The notes: generated by a model from the letters alone, not told the origin. Counted from the stretch's first letter, positions 44,200 through 55,536 are shown. The stretch is 64,000 bases of DNA from Pictodentalium vernedei (GCA_031216915.1 CM062291.1:30619023-30683022), one strand, 5' to 3'. A program made the numbers and translations.

Positions 44200-44890
44200 A
44201 CACATTTAGAGCATAATATTATACACTAAAATCACCACAAAAATATTTCAAAATTAACCCTTTTTGGCCACACATGATATGAATATAGCATTTTATCTCC
44301 AAGACTGACTAACTTCAAGGGAAAATTTCTCATAATTGCGAGGTTGTTGTAACAATTATTTTTGTATGCATAGATGCAACAATGCTTGCAGAAGAAAACT
44401 ACTGTTTAGTGTTTAATCTCGTCTTTAACCCTAAAGCAAATGAGGGTAAGAGTACCACCCGAAAATGCCAAAATTAGCTAACTGTGGTTGCATCTTACTG
44501 TCATTTTGGAAAGGGTTAATTCTAAACACTTTGTTTTGCTATAGGTCGAGATGCCCAATGAACAAATCCTCTGCTGTAAGTTATGCTTTGGGGCTTAACA
44601 CAACATAAACTTTGGCCATGTAAAGAATAGTACTGTCAGAAAAAATTGATTTTCAGTGAATTTTGCAAACATCTGTACTCATTTCCTCTAATTGCAAGGT
44701 TGTTGTAGCAATTATTTTGGTATGGATAGATGCAACAATGATTGTAGAAGAAAGTTACTGTTTATTTTTTAATCTCAAGATTTAACCCCCAAGCAAAATG
44801 AGGGCGTTAATAAGAGAACCGTGAGAGAATGCCAAAATTAGCCAACTTTGGATGCTTTTTGTCTATCATTTTGGAAATGGTTAATTTGCT
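44200..44890 (-). mobile_element. Q element pieces in tandem
   Basis: GGTTGTTGTAACAATTATTT and TGCAACAATG(A/C)TTG appear twice (44340, 44698), each followed by ATTTTGGAAA(G/T)GGTTAAT. Confidence 0.55.
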
Positions 44891-45221
44891 TTACTATAAG
44901 TAGTCAGCATTTTCACATTGGAAAGTTGGGAAAGCCTGCAATTTGTCCAACAAATTACAATTCTCTTGTTTTTTTTTAATTTGTTTTTTTTTAGGCTCTC
45001 CCAAACCCAGTTTGGGAAAGACTCTTGTTTTTTTTTCATTTTTTTCAGGAATCTCCATCGATTCGATCGCGCTTTAATTGTTATAAGTCGCAGAAACCTC
45101 ATCATGTCGATCTCGATTGCGTTGCGATGCGGTCGATAGTCCTCTTCCACCTTTGTGATCACACCACTGTAGACTACCATGTCAGGTGAGCGCCCTCAGG
45201 CCCCCTGGGGTCTCTTGTTTA
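44753..45221. repeat. duplicated segment, copy 1
   Basis: Matches 52341-52834 with only a few substitutions and homopolymer indels. It includes the CTCTCCCAAACCCAG hairpin and ends at the H1-type terminus GGGGTCTCTTGT. Confidence 0.9.
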
Positions 45222-45952
45222 TTTATTGGGGTTTAATGACACTTTCGACAGCCAGGGTCACCTCATGTCGGACAGTTTTACAGGTGGAGTATCTGGGGAG
45301 AACCACTGAGCAATGGTGAGCAACTGCCAGACTCGCCAACACACTAACTCCACACAAGCAGGGTTAGCATTAGTTGAAGACAAGTGCACAATCGCCTTAG
45401 TACACAGCAACACCGTGCCCAAGCCTGAAAATAAGCAGACTGTTATCTGCAAAATGAGGTCCCCAGAGGGTGAATTTAGTGATGCTACCCTGCACAGCAG
45501 GGTAGCATCACAAAATTTACCCTCTGTGAATCTCAGTGTGAATCAAGGTCTCAAGCCAAAACAGAATGATAAACCTAGAAAACCTGAAAATAAGCAGACT
45601 GTCATCTGCAAAATGAGGTCCCCAGAGGGTGAATTCGGTTATGCTACCCTACAAAGCAGGGTAGCATCACTAAATTTACTCTCTGTGAACCTCAATCTGA
45701 ATCAAGGTCTCAAACCTAAACAGAAAGGTTAAATTGGCTCACTGTATGATATAGCATCAGCAAATTCACCCTCTGGGGACCTCATTTTGCAAATGACAGG
45801 TTGCTCATATTCAGGCTTGACCGTGCCCCAAGTGAACAATCAGAATTAAGTGCCTTGCCCATGGACACGACGCAGTTACCCTGATGGGGATCAAACTGTG
45901 GACCTTTCGGTTTGAAGTTCAATACCATAACCACTGAGCCACCACACTCCCT
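45222..45952 (-). mobile_element. SINE (type-2 head, tail T2) split by P3
   Basis: Tail T2 starts ATTTATTGGGGTTTAATGAC. The core is interrupted at ACCGTGCC. The head ends CACTGAGCCACCACACTCCC. B box complement GGATCAAACTG. Confidence 0.8.
45420..45819. mobile_element. P3 MITE with duplicated left end
   Basis: Perfect 8-bp TSD ACCGTGCC at 45412-45419 and 45820-45827. Two left halves in tandem (45420 and 45586) before one right half. A 139-codon open frame crosses it and is a repeat artefact. Confidence 0.9.
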
Positions 45953-46083
45953 ACCCTATGTTTAATTTCAGATCATATCAAATGAGAATTGAAACAATCA
46001 CATCATTCTACTTTTCACGTGTTTTTTTTTTGTTAGAGCCCCATTGCCTTGACTGTGATGCCAATCGGCATTCTGACATCACA

Positions 46084-46225
46084 CACCTCAGGCACCCTGG
46101 GGCCTCTTGTTTATTTATTGGGGTTTAATAACACTTTCGACAGCCAGGGTCATCTCATGTCAGACAGTTTTACAGGTGGAGTATCTGGGGAGAACCACTG
46201 AGCAATGGTGAGCAACTGCCAGACT
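46084..46225 (-). mobile_element. H1 terminus joined to SINE tail
   Basis: CCCTGGGGCCTCTTGTTTATTTATTGG, as two parts, then T2 tail and core. Nearly identical to 45203-45341, so the two are direct repeats ~880 bp apart. Confidence 0.75.
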
Positions 46226-46414
46226 AACAAGGGCTATGCAAAGCGGCCACTGCCCCTGACCCAAGGGCATGTTCAAAGTAGCCTTAATCCTTCGGGACTT
46301 TAATTATCCTGACGTTCAAATGTCACTGGGAATTCAGTTCCTTCAACGTTTTTTCAAAATGTGACGTCATACGTCGGAACGTACAAATAAGATATTTTTC
46401 ACATTAGTGATTAT

Positions 46415-46653
46415 CTGGTTGAGCACTAGATTATTTTTGGTGGTCTGAATTTGTTATTCAAAACTTGTTTTATTACAAATTATTGGAGAGTGCCTACAGG
46501 CACTCTCCAATAATTTGTAATAAAACAAATTTATATGAACAAAATATTATTTGTATTTGACGGAATATGAAATATTATCAAGGAAAGTGTTGGCTTTTGC
46601 TCTGGTATTCTCATTTTTGAAAGCCCCGATAGTGGCTTCTAGCACTCAACCAG
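46415..46653. mobile_element. P2 MITE (b type)
   Basis: CTGGTTGAGCACTAG to AGCACTCAACCAG. Flanks TTAT and TTGA are mutated TTAA. Hairpin TTGGAGAGTGCCTAC with complement. Confidence 0.8.
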
Positions 46654-46858
46654 TTGAGAAGTCTTGACAGCAGAATTATATTAGTATTTTAAGCTGCGAT
46701 AACATTTGGCTCAACGGTTGTCACTGGGCAGTAATGGGGAGAAAATAGAAATTGAAGTTAAAACTTTAAAAAATCGGAAAATAATAACAAAACAAATGAC
46801 CACGAAGTATCAACGCGCTGTTTGATTTCGTACGTCATAATACATACAAGAGTATTAA

Positions 46859-47090
46859 CTCCTTGCATGCTGCTGGCGGATATTCCTGCCAAGATCAGAA
46901 TTTCTCTTGTCACAGACTAAGTATAATATGGCAAATTTAATCAAATTATCTCCCTTTAAATTTAAAGGAACTTTTCACCAGTGATTTCTTCTGTTAAATT
47001 TAGATGAATTTTTCATCAAATCTAGTCATGGCTGCTTCACAGCAGCCATGACGAGAGTTAATGAAAAATCTGTAGAAAATACTCAGCGGG
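46859..47090. mobile_element. P5 palindromic MITE
   Basis: TTAA at 46855-46858 and 47091-47094. Left CTCCTTGCATGCTGCTGGC, right TACTCAGCGGG. Hairpin CATGGCTGCTTCACAGCAGCCATG. Confidence 0.75.
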
Positions 47091-47143
47091 TTAAGAGTTA
47101 AAGGGTTAAAGGTATTGTGGCACAGAAAAATTTTCTAAGTTAA

Positions 47144-47386
47144 CCCTTTACCCAACGTAACGGCCAAAACCGGCCAGCGCTATTCTCAAAAATCGCCAAT
47201 TAATTTTCATTATTTTTTCATTTTTTGTCTCAAAAACATAGGTTATGACCTCTCATTGGAACGAGCTCGATGAGCTCGTTCCAACGAGGGGTCATAACCT
47301 ATGTTTTTGAGACGAAAAATGAAAAAAAATAGTTATTCAAGGATTTTGTTTGCAAGTGTCGTCTGCTTTTCATGTTGGGTAAAGGG
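47144..47386. mobile_element. P1b MITE
   Basis: TTAA at 47140-47143 and 47387-47390. TIR CCCTTTACCCAACG/GTTGGGTAAAGGG. Arms CTCATTGG/CCAACGAG (one G-T type mismatch). Confidence 0.9.
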
Positions 47387-47399
47387 TTAAGAGTAAAAA

Positions 47400-47630
47400 C
47401 AGAAAAATTTTCTTAGTCCAAAAAGTGAAAAAGGGCTATAACTCTGGGAAAAATTATTAGATGGAACCCGTTCCTTGTGCATATCCTCTCCCCATGCAAG
47501 TCTATCAGCATACGAATGGCTTTGAAATTACAATGCAAAACATTTGTACGGAGGGCTTCAATAGAATTCCCCCAAATCATCCTTCGGAGGTCGGGTGTGG
47601 GGGGGGGGGGGGGGGGGGGGGGGCATAATA
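47400..47630 (-). mobile_element. H3 repeat
   Basis: Shares AGGGCTATAACTCTGGG, ATATCCTCTCCCCATG and TATCAGCATAC-like stretches with 7620-7720, then a poly-G tract at 47599-47622. Confidence 0.5.
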
Positions 47631-47695
47631 AATAGAATCAATCAAATTGAAAGATAGCATGAAAGTAATGACAGTTTCTGTTAACACCACTGCGA

Positions 47696-50499
47696 ACAAG
47701 AGGCCCAGGGGGCCTGAGGGCGCTCACCTGACATGGTAGCCTAAATATCAACCCAGAGAATTGATTTCTACAGGTTGCATCTGCTCCTCCTAACAAAAGC
47801 TTATACCAAATATCCAAAGATTCCCACAGGGAGCCCATATATGAACCCAGGGACTTGGCTTTAACAAACTTGAATCTCACCCCCCTAAGGATGCTGCACA
47901 CCAAATATCAAAACATTCCGACTGCTGGATCTGAAGAAGAAAATTTTTAAAGAAAATTCCTCATTTTGAACTAAGTTACAATTCAAGCTCCCACAGTGAG
48001 TCCAAATATGAACCTAGGGACATGGCTTGAACAAACTTGAATCTCACCCACTAAGGATGCTGCATACCAAATATCAAAACATTCCGACTGATGAATCTGA
48101 AGAAGATTTTTAAAGAAAATTCCTCATTTTGAACTAAGTTATCATTCAGGCTCCCACAGTGAGTCCAAATATGGACCTAGGGACATGGCTTGAACAAACT
48201 TAAATCTCACCCCCCTAAGGATGCTGCATACCAAATATCAAAACATTCCGACTGCTAAATCTGAAGAAGTTTTTTAAAGAAAATTCCTCATTTTGAACTA
48301 AGTTATAATTCGGGCTACCACATTGAGCCCAAATATGAACCCAGGGACTTGGCTTGAAGAAACTTGAATCTAACCCCCCCTAAGCATGGTGCATACCCAA
48401 TATCAAAAGATTCTGCCTGCTGGATCTTGAGAAGATTTTCAAAGAAATTTGCCTGAAATGCACTAAGTTCAAATTTGGGCTCCTATACTGAGCCCAAATA
48501 TAAACCCAGGGGGGCTGATTTGAACAAACTTGAATCAGATCCACCCCACAATGTTGCATACCAAATATCAAAAGATTCTGCCTGCTGGATCTGGAGAAGA
48601 TTTTTTAAGAAATTTGCCTGAAATGCACTAAGTTCGAATTCGGGCTTCTATAGTGAGCCCAAATATGAATCCAGGGGGCCGATTTGAACAAACTTGAATC
48701 AGATCCACCCCACAATGTTGCATACCAAATATCAAAAGATTCTGCCTGCTGGATCTGCAGAAGAAGATTTTTTAAGAAATTTGCCTGAAATGCACTAAGT
48801 TCAAATTTGGGCTCCTATACTGATCCCAAATATAATCCCAGGGGGGCCGATTTGAACAAACTTGAATCAGATCCACCTCACAATGTTGCTCAACAAATAT
48901 GAAAAGATTCTGCCTGCTGGATCTGGAGAAGAAGATTTTTTAAGAAATTTGCCTGAAATGCACTAAGTTCAAATTTGGGCTCCAAACTGAGCCCAAATAT
49001 AAACCCAGGGGGCCGATTTGAACAAACTTGAAACAGATCCACCCCACAATGTTGCATACCAAATATCAAAAGATTCTGCCTGCTGGATCTGGAGAAGATT
49101 TTTTAATAAATTTGCCTGAAATGCACTAAGTTCGAATTCAGGCTTCTATAGTAAGCCCAAGTATGAATCTAGGGGGCCGATTTGAACAAACTTGAATCAG
49201 ATCCACCCCACAATGTTGCATACCAAATATGAAAAGATTCTGCCTGCTGGATCTGGAGAAGAAGATTTTTGAAGAAATTTGCCTGAAATGCACTAAGTTC
49301 AAATTCGAGCTTCTATAGTGAGCCCAAATATGAATCTAGGGAGCCGATTTGAATGAACTTGAATCAGATCCACCCCACAATGTTGCATACCAAATATGAA
49401 AAGATTCTGCCTGCTGGATCTGGAGAAGAAAATTTTTGAAGAAATTTGCCTGAAATGCACCAAGTTCAAATTTGAGCTTCTATAGTGAGCCCAAATATGA
49501 ATCTAGGGAGCCGATTTGAACGAACTTGAATCAGATCCACCCCACAATGTTGCATACCAAATATCAAAAGATTCTGCCTGCTGGATCTGGAGAAGAAGAT
49601 TTTTGAAGAAATTTGCCTGAAATGCACTTAGTTCGAAATCAGGCTCCTATACTGAGCCCAAATATGAACCCGGGGGGCCGATTCGAACAAACTTGAATCA
49701 GATCCACCCTACAATGTTGCATACCAAATATCAAAATATTCTGCCTGCTGGATCTGGAGAAGAAGATTTTTTAATGTTCTTCCCATTGCCTACAGTGTTA
49801 AAAAGTGCTGACTCAGCACTTTTTCAAAGTCCTGAAAAAAGTACCTTGTGATCAAACCAATAGGGATTTTTTTTAACCATTCTATTCTACTGGATAAAAG
49901 TAATCTTTATACAAAATAAGAATTCTCTGTGCCGTGTAGTTTTGGAGATATGACAGTTTTAAGGTTTTTTCTATTTTTAGCTCCCGAGGTTCCCACGGGG
50001 CAATGAGAAAAATTTTTTTTGCATCAATCAACTACTTATGACCCATTATCATCTCATATCAAATTTGATTCAAACCGACCTCACGGTTCAGAAAATAGAA
50101 ATTTTAGGCGTGGCCAAAATTTTTGCCCCTCCCATAACAAAGGCAAATAATGCCTGACAAACTTCTCTTGAACAAACTTAATTCTACACCTCAAAAGGAA
50201 GCTGCATACCAAATATCAAGTCTCTGCTACTGCTGGTTCATGTGAAGAAGATTTTCAAAGATTTTGGTGCCCCTTGGGGGCGTGGCCCCACCCAGAAGGA
50301 GGGGCAACTTCATTTGAACAAATCTGAATTGACATTAGGTAATAAACATTTACCCAACATTTGAAAAATATTGTGCCAGTGGTTTCTTTGGAGAAGTTGG
50401 TTTTGTAAAGTTTACGCCGGAAGACTACGGACGACGACGGACGGACGGCGGACGGAAAGCGATTAGTAAAGCTCACTCTGAGCTTTGCTCAGGTGAGCT
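47696..50499 (-). mobile_element. H1 element, reverse copy with ~168-bp array
   Basis: Minus strand 5' end AGCTCACCTGAGCAAAGC...GTGAGC at 50499, then CCGTCCGCCGTCCGTCC. An array of about 12 units at 47860-49780 carries CAAGTTTGTTCAAATCGG and CAGATCCAGCAG. 3' end CAGGTGAGCGCCCTC...GGGCCTCTTGT at 47696. Opposite orientation to 28731-31314, ~19 kb away. Confidence 0.75.
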
Positions 50500-50520
50500 A
50501 AAAAAACAGGGGGTGCTTAA

Positions 50521-50725
50521 CTCATAGCACTCTGGTAGTGCAACACAATTTTCTCCAATCACTCGGTGTCTTTCATATTTAACTACAAATTTAACCAATT
50601 ATATCTTGTTTGACAGAGCTCAGTGAGCTCTGTCAAACAAGGTATATTTGGTTTAATATCAAACTGTATTATGGGAAATATTTGCTGCTGAAAACTCTGC
50701 CATTCTGACATCAGAGTGCAGAGGG
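50521..50725. mobile_element. P4 MITE
   Basis: TTAA at 50517-50520 and 50726-50729. Right TIR ACATCAGAGTGCAGAGGG; the left TIR is mutated. Core TATCTTGTTTGACAGAGCTC with complement. Confidence 0.75.
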
Positions 50726-50729
50726 TTAA

Positions 50730-51335
50730 GTTCTAGGTGCATATAAAAGTTGAAAAATTCTCTGCAAAATGCTCAGATAATGATGTGGCAGTTCTACGAA
50801 AAATCAGGACTGAGCATGTGTACATGCAAATCCATTAGAGCTATTGTCACCAAGCTTTCTGCATAAAATTTAAATGATCTCCAATGATTTGCAATTTCAT
50901 ATGACATTCCGACCTGAGCCAAGGTTTATTGAACAGCAATTTACAGAAAATTAAGAACCAAGTGTATAGAAATTTGTTTTTTATTAAAAAGGTGAACTTT
51001 AATAATTCTCTAGACAAACAGAACTATGAAGATTTAGCAGTAATGAACACAATGAGACTGTAAGGTGATACATGTAATAATTGTATAACTAAATAATTAT
51101 ATAAAACACAAATAAATATAAATATCTTAAATCTAAACAGCACAGCAATTATAGGCCAAAACAAATTCAAGTACCAAGCTTTAATGATCAAATTTGTTCT
51201 CATTAGAATATAGTGTGAATGCCATGGGTTGCTGTTATTGTGTTAGATAGTTCTGAGGGTTCAGTAAGCTGAAGAATGCACAAAGAATTCCCAAAATGTT
51301 TGTTGCAAGCCACTTTTTTATCTTTCTTTTTTTTA
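50730..51335. other. unassigned sequence
   Basis: AT-rich, no repeat or gene recognised. Confidence 0.35.
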
Positions 51336-51344
51336 TAAGGGTTT

Positions 51345-51715
51345 AACGACACATTATCAACAAGGGTCAATTCATGTCAGTGACAGTTTTACGGGTGGAA
51401 AAAGCCAGAGTACCTGGAGAGAACCGCCGAGCAATGACGAGCAGATGTCAGCTCTGCAACATTGTAACTCTGAACTCTGCACTGCGACGCAGGCAGGGTT
51501 AGATTGGTTGAAGATATGCGCACCATCGACGTTCAGTACGCCTTAGTACACCGTGCCATCGTGCCCCCATGTTGGCAATCAGGCTGAAGTGCCTTGCCCA
51601 AGGACACAATGCGGGGAGCGCAAATCAGTCGCTGAAACGGTCACCCATACAACTGAATTGCTTAACTTCGGTGATCTGACGAGAACCGGTATGCGATGCC
51701 ACCACATCCCATGCA
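51345..51715 (-). mobile_element. 5S rRNA-headed SINE, tail T2
   Basis: On the minus strand the head reads GGTTCTCGTCAGATCACCG then AAGTTAAGCAAT and TGGGTGACCG, the 3' half of 5S rRNA including its internal promoter region. Core CTCTCCAGGTACTCTGGC. T2-like tail GTGTCGTTAAACCC then a poly-A-like run. Confidence 0.8.
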
Positions 51716-51725
51716 AGTCACTTAA

Positions 51726-51962
51726 ACCTTTACCTAACCTGAAAAGCAGACAAATCTTGCAAACAAAATTCTTGAATAACTAATTTTTTTCATTTTTTGT
51801 CTAAAAACATAAGTTGTGACCCCTCTTTGGAATGAGCTCAACGAGCTCATTCCAAAGAGTTTCATAATCTATGTTTTTTAGACAAAAAATGAAAAAATAA
51901 TGAGAATTGGCGATTTTTGTGAATAGCGCTGGCCGGTTTTGCACATTATGTTGGTTAAAGGG
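51726..51962. mobile_element. P1b MITE
   Basis: TTAA at 51722-51725 and 51963-51966. Arms CTCTTTGG/CCAAAGAG, core GGAATGAGCTC...GAGCTCATTCC. Confidence 0.85.
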
Positions 51963-51966
51963 TTAA

Positions 51967-52199
51967 CTTCTTGCATGCTGCTGGCCGGATTTTCCTGCCC
52001 AGGACACAAAATCCCTTACTGTTGAAATAAGTATAATATAGGTAAATTTAACAAAATTTTCCGTGTAAATTGAATCGACATTTTGACCATTGATTTCTAG
52101 AGTAAAATTTAGGTGAATTTTTCAACAAATCTAGTCATGGCTGCTGTGAAGCAGCCATGGCTAGATTTGTAGAAAAATAAGTTTAAGGTACTCAACGGG
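51967..52199. mobile_element. P5 MITE abutting P1b
   Basis: Shares TTAA 51963-51966 with P1b. Left CTTCTTGCATGCTGCTGGC, right TACTCAACGGG. Hairpin GTCATGGCTGCTGTGAAGCAGCCATGGC. Confidence 0.75.
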
Positions 52200-52340
52200 T
52201 TGAGTTGAACCAGACAAAAAAAATGTATAATTCAAGTCATCATACCATCCCTAAATTTTACTCCCACCCTTAATACTTTATTCTGTAAAATATATTCTTT
52301 GAAGAACATCAATTGCTCTGCAGGAATCAGAATTCTTTTC

Positions 52341-52834
52341 TTACTGTTTATTTTTTAATCTCAAGATTTAACCCCCAAGCAAAATGAGGGCGTTAATAAG
52401 AGAACCGTGAGAGAATGCCAAAATTAGCCAACTTTGGATGCTTTTTGTCTATCATTTTGGAAATGGTTAATTTGCTTTACTATAAGTAGTCAGCATTTTC
52501 ACATTGGAAAGTTGGGAAAGCCTGCAATTTGTCCAACAAATTACAATTCTCTTGTTTTTTTTTAATTTGTTTTTTTTTAGGCTCTCCCAAACCCAGTTTG
52601 GGAAAGACTCTTGTTTTTTTTTCATTTTTTCTTTTTTTTCAGGAATCTCCATCGATTCGATCGCGCTTTAATTGTTATAAGTCGCAGAAACCTCATCATG
52701 TCGATCTCGATTGCGTTGCAATGCGGTCGATAGTCCTCTTCCACCTTTGTGATCACACCACTGTAGACTACCATGTCAGCTGAGCGCCCCCCCCCCCCCC
52801 CCCCTCAGGCCCCCTGGGGTCTCTTGTTTATTTA
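52341..52834. repeat. duplicated segment, copy 2
   Basis: Near-identical to 44753-45221. Main differences are a C-tract expansion at 52787-52804 and a T-rich insertion near 52628. Confidence 0.9.
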
Positions 52835-52839
52835 TTGGC

Positions 52840-53135
52840 ATTGGACTTCTAACCAAAAGGTCCCTGAACTGATCCCCGCCAGGGGTAACTGCATTGTGTC
52901 CTTGTGCAAGGCAACAAATCCTGACTGCCCACATGGGGGCACAGTTGTGCTATGTACTTGCCCACGTGGGGGCACAGTTGTGCTATGTACTGAAGCGTAC
53001 TGCACGTCGTAGGTTCATTTACCTACAACCGATGCTAATCCTGCTTGTGTAGAGCTAGTATGTTGAGGATTCTGACAGTTGCTGTCTGACCTGGACTGTT
53101 GAAAGTGATGTTAAAACCCCAATAAAAAAATTATG
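52840..53135 (+). mobile_element. SINE (type-2 head, tail T2) with internal duplication
   Basis: Head GGACTTCTAACCAAAAGGTCC, B box CTGAACTGATCC. GGGGGCACAGTTGTGCTATG occurs twice in tandem (52935, 52972). Tail ends AACCCCAATAAAA. Confidence 0.75.
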
Positions 53136-53179
53136 ATCTGACTGTTATAATGGCTGGCAAAATTCAAAACTATTTTTAA

Positions 53180-53412
53180 CCCTTTACCTAACACGAAAAG
53201 CAGACGACACTTGCAAGCAAAATTCTCGAATAACTAATTTTTTTTATTTTTTGGGTAAAAAAACCATAGTTTATGACCCCTTGTTGGAACGAGCACAACA
53301 AGTTCATTCCAGTGAGGGGTCATAAACTATTTTTTGGAGGCGAAAAATAATGAAAATTGAATGGTGAGTTTTGTGAATGCTGGCCAGATTTGGTCCTACG
53401 ATGGGTAGAAGG
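53180..53412. mobile_element. P1b MITE
   Basis: TTAA at 53176-53179 and 53413-53416. The core is decayed (GTTGGAACGAGCAC). Confidence 0.8.
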
Positions 53413-53433
53413 GTTAACTAGTTCAGTGGCAGA

Positions 53434-53697
53434 CAAGCCAGAAAATAAGCAGACTGACATCTGCAAAATGAGGTCCCCTAGAGGGTGAATTTAGTGATGC
53501 TACCCTGCATGGCAGGGCAGCATCACTAAATTTACCCTCGGTGAACCTCGGTGAACCTCAATCTGAATCAGGGTCTCAAAACTAAACAGAAAGAGGTACC
53601 CAGAGCATAAATTGGCCCACTGTATGGGATAGTATCATCAAATTCACCCTGTGGGGACCTCATTCTGCAAATGTCAGACTGCTTATTTTCAGGCCTG
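53434..53697. mobile_element. P3 hAT-like MITE
   Basis: Perfect 8-bp TSD GTGGCAGA at 53426-53433 and 53698-53705. CAAGCCAGAAAATAAGC to TTTTCAGGCCTG. A GGTGAACCTC unit is duplicated near 53542. Confidence 0.92.
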
Positions 53698-54118
53698 GTG
53701 GCAGAAACCCTAATACAGACTTTCTACCACTATTATTGTGTGTATTCAGCATTACCCAATATAATACAAACTTTGAGAAATGTGTTAGACACACCATATG
53801 TGGAATCTGGCATACACACAAGAGTGTCATGTAAGAACACATTTGATTGGTTAGTATGCATTAGTACTGAAATGGTTAACCAAATAACCGGTTTAAAACC
53901 AGTTACCTACCTAACTGATTAGAAAAGCCATCAACTGGTTATCCAAAATATCGATAGTGATCGTGATTCCATGACTAAAACTTAGTAAATCTGGCGCATC
54001 TCCTTTGGGATAGATTACACCTCGAAACCGTGTTGTGTATATTGAGAAATAATCGACTTTGCCATTCAATATATCGTTAATGATTGGCAATTTCCATGAG
54101 TACTGAGGAATCGCAGGA

Positions 54119-54197
54119 ACTATTCAGTAGTATGTATACAAACGAACATTGTCATGTTCTCGATAACGTTCATTTATATACATACTACAGAATAGTT
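54119..54197. repeat. 79-bp inverted repeat
   Basis: ACTATTCAGTAGTATGTATAC and complement. Confidence 0.75.
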
Positions 54198-54229
54198 TCT
54201 GTGAATACTGCTTTCCAATCCATATAGTG

Positions 54230-54868
54230 GGGGCACTGTGGCGTTGCGGTAACCGGTTCTCGCAGATCAACGAAGTTAACTGGTAGAGTGCTAAATTTTA
54301 TTTGGCCAACAAAATTTGTTCACATGTCTTTGCCTTGTTACAATTTATAGGAGAGTGCCTGTGGGCACTCTCCTATAAATTATAACAAGGCAAATCTTAA
54401 CAGACTAAATAAAATAACTTCAAAGACAATATGAAGCACAGCCACTGAATTTGAAGCCTTTAAGTTGCAGTACCTGCACTTCAAATAAAGCCCAAAAATG
54501 GGCTTCCAGCACTTTACCAGTTAAGCAACGTCGAGCCCGGTTAGTCCTCGGATAGGTGACTGTCTGAGCGATCGATTCGGACTCCCGCGTTGTGTCCTTG
54601 GGCAAGGCACTTAACCCCAATTGTTCACATGGGGGCACGCTGACGCTGTGTAGTAAGGCGTACTGCACACCGATGGTGCGCATGTCTTCAAACAATCTAA
54701 CCCTGTCTGCGCTGCAGTGCAGAGTTACGATGTTGGGGAGCTGGCTGCTAATCGTCGTTTCTTGGTAGTTCTCTCCGGGTACTCCAGCTTTCTCCACCCG
54801 TAAAACTATCACCGACACGATATGACCTTGGCTGTTAATGTGTCATTAAACCCTAATAAAAAAACTAA
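54230..54868 (+). mobile_element. 5S rRNA-headed SINE, tail T2, split by P2
   Basis: Head GGTAACCGGTTCTCGCAGATC, CGAAG|TTAA (P2 insertion) TTAA|GCAACGTCGAGCCCGG, then TTAGTCCTCGGATAGGTGAC. This is the 5S rRNA 3' half. Core CTCTCCGGGTACTCCAGC, tail GTGTCATTAAACCCTAATAAA. Confidence 0.88.
54280..54520. mobile_element. P2 MITE inserted in the 5S head
   Basis: TTAA at 54276-54279 and 54521-54524. TIR CTGGTAGAGTGC / GCACTTTACCAG. The empty site appears in the SINE at 56179-56457. Confidence 0.92.
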
Positions 54869-54999
54869 CAAAAAAAATCCCTATAGTTCTGATCCCATGA
54901 AATAATGGTCACAGATAACGGGATCTTTTCCGGTTATAGCTCTCGGTTAATCGGTTGTGAAAATGATCCAACCGTTTCAGCCCTAGAATGCATCTGACT

Positions 55000-55260
55000 T
55001 GACGTTAGGGCATGAATGAAATGCTGCGACACAAAACAGTGTCATGCAAGAAAGTTAACCTGTGAGGACCTAGAGAATTTTACATATTTTGGCTACACTG
55101 TGACAGTCTGCATCCTGCGACTTTGCTGCTGTTTTTTAGCAAGTCTTGGCTGCTTATATAGGTAGCCAAGACTTGCCTAAAAGCAACTACCAGGTGCTTA
55201 GAGTGTATCTTGTGAGTTAACCCAAAGACTGCGTGTAGGGGGCACCTGTTTTGTTGCAAA
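55000..55260. mobile_element. P7-type palindromic segment
   Basis: Core AGCAAGTCTTGGCTGC...GCAGCC-type hairpin at 55138-55177, as at 5873-5922. The ends are unclear. Confidence 0.4.
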
Positions 55261-55291
55261 AATGTGATCAAAGTCAGAATTAGGCTCTTAA

Positions 55292-55532
55292 TACTTTACC
55301 CAATGCAGACGATATCAAAATTTATTATTTTAAATACCATTTTTTCAAATTTTTCCACAAATCTCAACAAAACCATATCATGTGACCCCTCTTTGGATCG
55401 AGCTCGACGAGCTCGTTCCAACGAGGGGTCACATGATATGGTTTTGATGAAAATTTGTGAAAAATAATATTTTTTCAACTGCTGAATTTGCATATTACGT
55501 GGGCGGATGCGGCCAATTTGTTGGGTAAAGGG
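55292..55532. mobile_element. P1a MITE, first of three
   Basis: TTAA at 55288-55291 and 55533-55536. Arms CTCTTTGG/CCAACGAG mismatch. Confidence 0.85.
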
Positions 55533-55536
55533 TTAA

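Larger units (their letters stand above)
53862..54985. mobile_element. hAT-like element containing a split 5S SINE
   Basis: Left TAGTACTGAAATGGTTAACC, right AACCGTTTCAGCCCTA. 8-bp TSD GTATGCAT/GAATGCAT (53854-53861, 54986-54993), one mismatch. Inner palindrome at 54119-54197. Confidence 0.75.

Noticed and set aside
45313..45732. 139-codon plus-strand ORF
   Set aside because: It runs through a P3 MITE and SINE core; the same peptide pattern recurs in every P3 copy, so it reflects the DNA repeat.
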